Shown one piece after another: positions 41,865-47,011 of a stretch of 47,011 bases of DNA (positions within the stretch are counted from its first letter, which is position 1; every line of letters begins with the position of its first letter). A program made the position numbers and the translations under genes. The stretch covers positions 1 through 47,011 of the forward strand of contig NZ_VXDC01000018.1 of NCBI RefSeq assembly GCF_008711285.1, given 5' to 3'. The DNA comes from Roseibium aquae (GTDB taxonomy: Bacteria > Pseudomonadota > Alphaproteobacteria > Rhizobiales > Stappiaceae). Under the pieces are notes generated by a model. That model saw only the letters and a program-made list of their open reading frames with translations. It searched no databases and was not told the origin of the DNA.

Positions 41865-44035
41865 CGACGACCCGCACCATCGACCGAGCCAGCTTGGGTT
41901 GGCTCGGTCTTCTGGTCGTCTCGACCGTGGGGCTGCCGTGGTATGCCACAGGCGGCATCGGCGCCTCGGCACTGACGCTCGGCCTGTCGGACCGGCCCTG
42001 GCTCTTGCCGGTGGCCGGGCTGACCTTTTCGCTTGCCGCCCTCGCGCTCATCGCCCGCGACTGGCGGCGGCACGCCTTGCTGCTGCCGCTCGTGATCGCG
42101 GCTCTGGCGGCGCTTCTGCTGCAGGCCTTCGGCATCGGGTTGAACGGCCCCGTCCTGCCCGCTCTCGGCACCCTTTTCCCGACCGCCGCTTCGGGGCAGA
42201 CCGGGCTCGGTCTCGGCGGATTTCTCGCCGGCCTTGCGCTCTTGGGGCTTCTCTCCGATGGGCTGGCCGCCCGCGGCTTCTGCCGAGGCGAGCGGTTCGC
42301 GTCGGCTTGCGTCATCATCATCGTGGCCCTTTTGACGCTCTTTGTCTTCTTTCCCATCCTCAAGCTCGGCGCTGCCGCCTTCACCGACGAGACAGGTGCG
42401 CTCGCCCTCGGCCGCTTCGTCGAACGCATCACAGCGCCGAACCTTTGGGGGTTGGCCTGCTTCACCTCGAGCCAGAGTTGCGGTGTCGTGATCAACACCC
42501 TCCAGCTCGGCATCCTTTCGGCCACGTTCGCCACCGCCCTCGGCCTTGCCCTCGCGCTACTCGTCGCGCGCACCGATTTTCGCTTCAAGCGCGCGCTCCG
42601 CGCACTCTCGATCCTGCCGATCATCACCCCGCCCTTCGTCGTCGGCGTGGCGATCATCGTGCTCTTTGGGCGCTCGGGCATGCTCACCCAGTTCGGGGCC
42701 GAGCTGTTCGACGTGCGCCCGGGTCGCTGGGTCTACGGTCTCACCGGTATTCTCATGGCGCAGGTGCTGGCGTTCACGCCGGTCACCTTCCTCGTGCTGC
42801 TCGGCACGCTCGAGGCGATCAACCCCACCCTCGAGGAAGCCTCGAAGACCCTCGGCGCGCGGCCCCTCAAGACCTTCAGCACCGTCACCTGGCCGCTCCT
42901 GCGGCCCGGCATCGCGGCGGCGTTTCTTCTCGCGTTCATCGAGAGCCTCGCCGACTTCGGCAACCCGATTGTGCTGGGCGGCGGCTACGACGTGCTGTCG
43001 ACCAAGATCTTCTTCGCCGTCGTCGGTGCACGCTACGACCTCGGCAACGCGGCGACGCTGGCGATGATCCTTCTCGGGCTGACACTTGTCGCCTTTTGGG
43101 CGCAGATCCGGTGGCTCGGCCGATCGAACTACGTCACCGTCACCGGCAAGTCGGACGCAGGGCTCGTGGCCCCGATGCCGCCGATGCTGAAGTTCGCCGC
43201 CATCGCCGCCGTGCTGCCCTTCGCGGCCTTCACCATCGCGGTCTACTCGATCGTTCTGCTCGGAGGCTTCGTCACCGACATCGGCCGGCTCGACCTCACC
43301 CCCACGTTCGGCCACATCTGGACGGCATTTTCTTTCGAGCTCGGCACCGAGGGCTTGCGCCTCTACGGCTCTGCCTGGGACTCGATGATCACGACCCTCT
43401 GGGTCTCAGCGCTCTCCGCCCCCCTCACAATGGCCATCGGCATCCTGACCGCCTGGCTCGTCGCGCGGCAGGATTTCGCGGGCCGCCGCGCCTTCGAATT
43501 CGGCACAATGCTGTCCTTCGCCATTCCGGGCACAGTCGTTGGCGTCTCTTACGTCGCGGCCTTCAACGTGCCGCCCGTCGACATCACCGGAACCATGATC
43601 ATCCTCGTGATCAGCTTCGTCTTCCGCAACATGCCCGTGGGCATGCGCGCCGGCATGGCGGCATTGGCGCAGATCGACCGCAGCATGGAGGAGGCGAGCC
43701 AGACCATGGGTGCTGGCGGTGCAAAGACCTTGCGCAACGTGGTGCTGCCGCTGATCCGTCCGGCGATCTTCACCGCCCTCGTCTATTCCTTTGTCACGGC
43801 GATGACGGCGGTCTCGGCGGTGATCTTCCTTGTCTCGGCGCGGCACAACATGGCGACCGCCTACATCATGGGCCGGGTCGAGAACGGCGAATACGCGCTG
43901 GCCATCGCCTATTCGGCCGTGCTCATGGTGGTCATGGTGGCCTGTGTCGCACTGATCCAGCTTCTGGTCGGCAAGCGGCAACTTGGCCGCCGGACCGGCA
44001 TGACTGGCGCAACCGCGGCCCAACCGGCGGAATGA
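41861..44035 (+). CDS. Fused two-domain ABC permease (FbpB/AfuB/PhnV type)
   Basis: A 724-residue inner-membrane permease containing both halves of the channel. About 14 membrane segments; the first four (GLLVVSTVGLPWYATGGIGA to the loop near residue 140) form an extra N-terminal block. EAA loops occur twice: LEEASKTLGARPLKTFSTVT (about residue 325) and MEEASQTMGAGGAKTLRNVV (about 607), each followed by LPLIRP/WPLLRPG. It starts with GTG 41861, inside the stop of the binding-protein gene (GTGA), and its end overlaps the ATPase start by ATGA. Length fits AfuB/FbpB with an N-terminal extension. Confidence 0.9.
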   Translation: MTTTRTIDRASLGWLGLLVVSTVGLPWYATGGIGASALTLGLSDRPWLLPVAGLTFSLAALALIARDWRRHALLLPLVIAALAALLLQAFGIGLNGPVLPALGTLFPTAASGQTGLGLGGFLAGLALLGLLSDGLAARGFCRGERFASACVIIIVALLTLFVFFPILKLGAAAFTDETGALALGRFVERITAPNLWGLACFTSSQSCGVVINTLQLGILSATFATALGLALALLVARTDFRFKRALRALSILPIITPPFVVGVAIIVLFGRSGMLTQFGAELFDVRPGRWVYGLTGILMAQVLAFTPVTFLVLLGTLEAINPTLEEASKTLGARPLKTFSTVTWPLLRPGIAAAFLLAFIESLADFGNPIVLGGGYDVLSTKIFFAVVGARYDLGNAATLAMILLGLTLVAFWAQIRWLGRSNYVTVTGKSDAGLVAPMPPMLKFAAIAAVLPFAAFTIAVYSIVLLGGFVTDIGRLDLTPTFGHIWTAFSFELGTEGLRLYGSAWDSMITTLWVSALSAPLTMAIGILTAWLVARQDFAGRRAFEFGTMLSFAIPGTVVGVSYVAAFNVPPVDITGTMIILVISFVFRNMPVGMRAGMAALAQIDRSMEEASQTMGAGGAKTLRNVVLPLIRPAIFTALVYSFVTAMTAVSAVIFLVSARHNMATAYIMGRVENGEYALAIAYSAVLMVVMVACVALIQLLVGKRQLGRRTGMTGATAAQPAE

Positions 44036-45078
44036 GAGACATGAAGGACAACGCAGAAACCCAGGACCTCGCCATCGAATTCGTGGGCGTCGTCAAGCGC
44101 TTCGGCGACGCGGTCGCGGTCGACGGCATCGATCTTGCGATCCGGCGCGGCGAGCTTGTCACCTTCCTCGGCCCCTCGGGCTGCGGCAAGACCACGAGCC
44201 TGCGCCTGATCGCGGGCCTCGAACTGCCGAGCGACGGCCACCTGAGGATCGCCGGACGCGATGTCAGCCGCGACCCGGCCTCGGAACGCAACGTCGGCAT
44301 GGTGTTCCAGTCCTATGCACTGTTCCCCCATGTCAGCGTGCTCGACAACGTGGCCTATGGCCCGGTGATCCGAGGCGTGAAGAAGGCCGAAGCCCACGCC
44401 AAGGCACGCGGCATTCTCGACCAGATCGGCCTCGGCGGCCTTCACGACCGCCTGCCCGCCGAGTTGTCGGGCGGCCAGCAGCAGCGGGTCGCTGTCGCGC
44501 GCGCCATCGCCCAGCAACCCGACGTGATCCTCTTCGACGAACCCCTGTCGAACGTCGATGCCAAACTCCGCCGCAAGGTCCGCTCGGAAATCCGCGCGCT
44601 GCAACAGGAATTCGGGCTGACGGCCGTCTACGTTACCCACGATCAGGAAGAGGCGCTGGCGGTCTCTGACCGCATCGTGGTGATGGACAAGGGCCGCATC
44701 GCTCAGGTCGGCACGCCCGAAGACCTCTACGAGCGTCCGGCCTCGGCCTTCATCGCCAACTTCATCGGCGACGCGAACCTGATCGAGGGGCGCGTCATGG
44801 CGGGCCGTTTTGCCGCCGAGGGGCTCGACGTGCCGGTATCGGGAGCCGACGGCCCCGCCTCTGTCTCGATCCGCCCCGAGCGCATCGCCCTCGATCTCTC
44901 CGCCGACGGCCCCGCCCGGATTGCCAGTGGGACCTATCTCGGCAGCCGCATGGAATATGCGGTGACCCTCGGCGGCACCGAACTTCTGGTCTCGCGTCCT
45001 ATCTCGGAGCCGCGGCTCGAGGCGGGCCAGCCCGTCGCCCTGCGCATCGACACGGGCGGCGTCACCCGCCTTTCGTGA
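44032..45078 (+). CDS. ABC transporter ATP-binding protein (FbpC/AfuC/PotA type)
   Basis: A 348-residue ATPase. Walker A FLGPSGCGKTTSLRLIAGLE, Q-loop MVFQSYALFPHVSV, signature LSGGQQQRVAVARAIAQQP, Walker B ILFDEPLSNVDAKLR and H-loop VYVTHDQEEALAVSD are intact. A C-terminal TOBE-like domain (about residues 255-345; SVSIRPERIALDL) is present, as in the CUT/FbpC/PotA class. ATG 44032 overlaps the permease stop; ATG 44041 is an alternative. It couples to the permease and, 11 bp after its stop, to the phosphatase gene. Confidence 0.93.
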   Translation: MRDMKDNAETQDLAIEFVGVVKRFGDAVAVDGIDLAIRRGELVTFLGPSGCGKTTSLRLIAGLELPSDGHLRIAGRDVSRDPASERNVGMVFQSYALFPHVSVLDNVAYGPVIRGVKKAEAHAKARGILDQIGLGGLHDRLPAELSGGQQQRVAVARAIAQQPDVILFDEPLSNVDAKLRRKVRSEIRALQQEFGLTAVYVTHDQEEALAVSDRIVVMDKGRIAQVGTPEDLYERPASAFIANFIGDANLIEGRVMAGRFAAEGLDVPVSGADGPASVSIRPERIALDLSADGPARIASGTYLGSRMEYAVTLGGTELLVSRPISEPRLEAGQPVALRIDTGGVTRLS

Positions 45079-45089
45079 AGGAACACCCT

Positions 45090-45878
45090 ATGACCGACCA
45101 ACTCGCCGCGCGCCATGCGTTCGCTTGCCAGATCGTGCGCGAGGCCGGCGCGGCAGCGCTCGCATTCTTCGAGGCACGTGACACGCTCGCCATCGAGTCC
45201 AAGGCAACCCCGCAGGATGTGGTCAGCCGCGCTGACCGCGAGGTCGAGGCGCTGGTGCGCGCCCGCATCGCCGCCCACTTCCCCGATGACGGGATCATCG
45301 GCGAGGAAGACGTGCCGAAGCCGGGCTCGAGCGGTTCCACCTGGGTGATCGACCCGATCGACGGCACCATGCCCTTCTTATCGGGCCTACCGCACTGGTG
45401 CGTCGCCATCGCGCTTGTCGAGGGCAACCGCACGGTTGCGGCTGCGACCTTCGCGCCGGTTTCTGACGAGTTGTTCGACGCGCGCCTCGGGGCCGGTTTC
45501 CGCTGCAACGGCGCGCCGCGCGTGGTTTCGACCACACTGGAGTTGACGGGGGCAATGACAGCCATCGGCGCAAGCCACCGTACGCCGGTCGAGACCGTCA
45601 GCGGAACTCTCTCCCGCCTGATGGAAGCGGGCGGCATCTTCTACCGCAACGGCTCCGGTGCGATGATGCTCGCCGAAGTCGCGGCGGGCCGCCTCGCGGG
45701 GTATTTCGAGCCGCACATGAACGCGTGGGACTGCCTCGGCGGCCTTCTCATGGTCGAAGAGGCCGGCGGGTGCATCGAAGCCGTTGCAATGGACGCGATG
45801 CTTTCGGAAGGTGGGCGGGTGCTGGCGGGGGCCCCCCGGGTCTACGTCCCACTGGCGCGCCTTTGCTCAATGAACTAA
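45090..45878 (+). CDS. Inositol-monophosphatase-family phosphatase
   Basis: A cytoplasmic Mg2+-dependent phosphatase of about 262 residues in the IMPase/HisN/CysQ superfamily. Metal-site motifs: GEED in DGIIGEEDVPKPG, then WVIDPIDGTMPFLSGLPHWC (usually DPIDGTxxF), and the C-terminal NAWDCLGGLLMVEEAGGCIE (WD...AG). All are intact. Start ATG 45090 with GAAGGA at 45078-45083; GTG 45075 overlaps the ATPase stop and is less likely. It is the last gene of the transporter operon, so it probably dephosphorylates the imported compound (sugar phosphate, inositol phosphate, or similar). Substrate not decidable. Confidence 0.9.
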   Translation: MTDQLAARHAFACQIVREAGAAALAFFEARDTLAIESKATPQDVVSRADREVEALVRARIAAHFPDDGIIGEEDVPKPGSSGSTWVIDPIDGTMPFLSGLPHWCVAIALVEGNRTVAAATFAPVSDELFDARLGAGFRCNGAPRVVSTTLELTGAMTAIGASHRTPVETVSGTLSRLMEAGGIFYRNGSGAMMLAEVAAGRLAGYFEPHMNAWDCLGGLLMVEEAGGCIEAVAMDAMLSEGGRVLAGAPRVYVPLARLCSMN

Positions 45879-46001
45879 CGCCCGTGAGTAAGGTGTGCCG
45901 TCGGGATAGAGGACCAGCCTCTCGGCCGTCCGTGCGTTCTGGATCGCGCCCCGTGACAGCCCGACATTGGCGGCGTACTGGCGCTCGCTCATGCCCTGCA
46001 T
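45867..46001 (-). pseudogene. N-terminal fragment of a phage terminase-small-like protein
   Basis: Minus-strand frame from ATG 46001 reads MQGMSERQYAANVGLSRGAI, then QNARTAERLVLYPDGTPYSR and a stop at 45867-45869. This is the HTH N-terminus (MSERxYAxHxGLSRGAxQKAR...RLVLxPDGS) of small terminase or DNA-packaging-like proteins of alphaproteobacterial prophages. After YPDG the sequence is foreign and the frame runs into the 3' end of the phosphatase gene. So the phosphatase locus borders a broken phage gene here. Confidence 0.6.
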
Positions 46002-46112
46002 CGACAGCTCCGATTATCATTTCGAATCATGTGCTTATCGAGTTGATGAGCGCGGCGAACAGAGCGAACGTCACTCCAACGAAGCGATGCAACTCACCAC
46101 GGAGCCACCCCG

Positions 46113-46337
46113 ATGACCCGCCGCGCGACCGACAACACGAAAGCCCTCGACGCCTTTATCGCCGCCAAGACCGAGATCGACGCGATGCTGGAGCGGCTCG
46201 CCGCCCTCAGCGCGGACCATTTCGAGACCCACCCCGACGAGATCAACTGGGGCCATGTCGGCACCCTCAACCACTACCGCGCCAAGCTGCGCGAGATCAC
46301 CGACATGGCCTTCCACGAAGGCGAACACGCCGAGTGA
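46113..46337 (+). CDS. Small conserved phage-island protein
   Basis: A 74-residue acidic helical protein: MTRRATDNTKALDAFIAAKT, EIDAMLERLAALSADHFETH, PDEINWGHVGTLNHYRAKLR. It is a type of short hypothetical protein common in alphaproteobacterial prophages and plasmids, often just upstream of DUF3489 genes. Function unknown. A start at ATG 46113 is supported by CGGAGCC about 12 bp upstream. Intact. Confidence 0.7.
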   Translation: MTRRATDNTKALDAFIAAKTEIDAMLERLAALSADHFETHPDEINWGHVGTLNHYRAKLREITDMAFHEGEHAE

Positions 46338-46424
46338 GACGACCCGCTCCCGGTCCCGCCCGCCGACTGGCGGGCTCGACCTCGTAGAAGGGGCCGCATT
46401 CCGCGCGCCCCGATACGGGAGACG

Positions 46425-46922
46425 ATGATGACCAAACTTTCCGACACCCAAGCCCTGATCCTGAGCGCCGCCGCCCAGCGGCCCGAGCACATCGCCCTGC
46501 CGCTGCCCGAAAGCCTGCGCGGCGGCGCTGCCGCCAAGGTGGTCGGCGCGATGCTCGCGAAGGACTTCCTGCAGGAGGTCGACGCGGACATACGCAACGG
46601 CGAACCCGTCTGGCGCGAGACCGGAGACGGCCACGGCGTCACGCTGGTCGCCACCGACGCAGGGCTCGCCGCCATCGGGATCGAGACCGAGGACGCGAAC
46701 CCCGCGCCTGCGGGCGCGACGGACGCGCCGACCGACGAGCCCGCGCCGAACACTCCCACCGAACCGAAGGCCGCGCCCAGGACGCGCACACCGCGCGAGG
46801 GAACGAAGCAGGGCAAGCTGATCGCCATGCTCCGCGCCGAGGGCGGCGCGACCATCGAGGAGATTGTCGCCGAAACAGGCTGGCAAGCTCATTATGCCGA
46901 TGCCCGGATTATGCCGATGTAA
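46425..46922 (+). pseudogene. DUF3489 protein truncated at its C-terminus
   Basis: A 165-residue protein. The N-terminal part (LSDTQALILSAAAQRPEHIA; LPLPESLRGGAAAKVVGAML) is a winged-helix-like unit, then a Pro/Ala/Thr linker, then the DUF3489 start: GTKQGKLIAMLRAEGGATIE, EIVAETGWQ. Family members continue TGWQxHTVRGAISGALKKKLG... to about 200 residues. Here TGWQ is followed by AHYADARIMPM and a stop, encoded by repeat DNA of an element border. So the last helix of the domain is lost. DUF3489 proteins are phage- and plasmid-associated with unknown function. Confidence 0.8.
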
Positions 46923-46974
46923 CTGTGTAATCATCTGAATACCTTCAGTTTTGCTGCATCGGGTTCGGCATAAT
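46891..46974. repeat. Element border with direct and inverted repeats
   Basis: ATTATGCCGATG occurs at 46891-46902 and again at 46908-46919 (17-bp period), and TCGGCATAAT (46965-46974) is the inverse of its first ten bases. Border repeats of this kind resemble the ends of tyrosine-recombinase elements (RIT-like), but no recombinase lies in the window. The repeats interrupt the DUF3489 gene, so an element begins here and runs to the right beyond 47011. The rest of the window (46975-47011) holds nothing I recognise. Confidence 0.55.
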
Positions 46975-47011
46975 CCTCGGGGCTGCAGGCTGGTAACGTC
47001 TCCTCTTTCAC

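Noticed and set aside
41899..44031. A 1059-residue plus-strand frame continuing upstream of the ATP-binding protein gene
   Set aside because: It is the out-of-frame shadow of the GC-rich permease gene (Arg/His/Pro-rich). The ATPase begins at 44032.
1..47011. CRISPR arrays, tRNA or rRNA genes
   Set aside because: No repeat-spacer pattern, cloverleaf with TTC-box, or rRNA-like block was seen. A weak tRNA could escape reading by eye.

Overview
The window looks like alphaproteobacterial DNA, most likely from the Rhodobacterales or a relative. The evidence is the family content: an IS110/IS256/IS21 mix, DUF6362, DUF6127 and DUF3489 phage-island proteins, a Crp/Fnr regulator with an HVNRVL recognition helix, ExoD, PhnCDEE, and many ATGA/GTGA gene overlaps. 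It is a mosaic accessory region (chromid, plasmid or genomic island) rather than conserved core. The first ~17 kb is visibly more AT-rich than the rest, and the change falls on a prophage remnant.

Layout. (1) 1-3.65 kb is a junkyard: an IS21-like end truncating an HlyD-type gene, a YibI-like membrane protein, a chimera of DUF6362 and an SDR dehydrogenase, small phage-type genes, a transglutaminase and a recombinase remnant. (2) 3.65-11.1 kb is a stress or protein-quality block: NhaA, a Crp/Fnr regulator, a second transglutaminase-like protein lacking the expected His, HflK/HflC and small unknown proteins. (3) 11.4-16.9 kb holds two large signalling proteins, a CheB-CheR-PAS hybrid and a PAS-GGDEF-EAL protein. 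(4) 17.0-18.3 kb holds a phage lysis remnant and an exoD gene broken by one in-frame stop. (5) 18.4-20.9 kb holds a peroxiredoxin-fold/2OG-Fe(II) oxygenase fusion followed by an ECF sigma factor and a membrane anti-sigma factor. (6) 21.0-31.7 kb is an ion-transport block: CNNM/CorC, universal stress protein, an excisionase-type HTH coupled to a KefB-type antiporter, a type II P-type ATPase and an SOS1-like Na+/H+ antiporter, with two copies of an unrecognised secreted protein. (7) 31.9-34.7 kb is a phage lysis cassette (DUF6127, M15 endolysin, Rz, Rz1) whose endolysin gene is split by an IS110-family element. (8) 34.6-37.1 kb is the wreck of a minus-strand phosphorus operon: a HAD phosphatase with two frameshifts, and a PhnD-like gene hit by IS256 at codon 3 and fused at its 3' end to a phage gene. 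(9) 37.2-45.9 kb is an intact plus-strand phosphorus-acquisition locus: Pho box, PhnD, PhnC, two PhnE, then an AfuABC/FbpABC-type transporter and an inositol-monophosphatase-family enzyme. (10) 45.9-47.0 kb returns to phage-island genes and ends in an element border that truncates a DUF3489 gene.

The strongest discovery is in the IS110 element. Its 5' non-coding end folds into a hairpin plus two guide loops, as in IS110 bridge RNAs. The guides can be read directly: one loop matches both genomic flanks of this very insertion, and the other matches the element's own right end and, more weakly, its left end. A -35 box in the right end and a -10 box in the left end would form a promoter only in the excised circle. 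A second copy of the phage target, still empty, lies at about 17.31 kb.

Caveats: all family names come from reading the proteins by eye. No database search, folding program or composition calculation was run.
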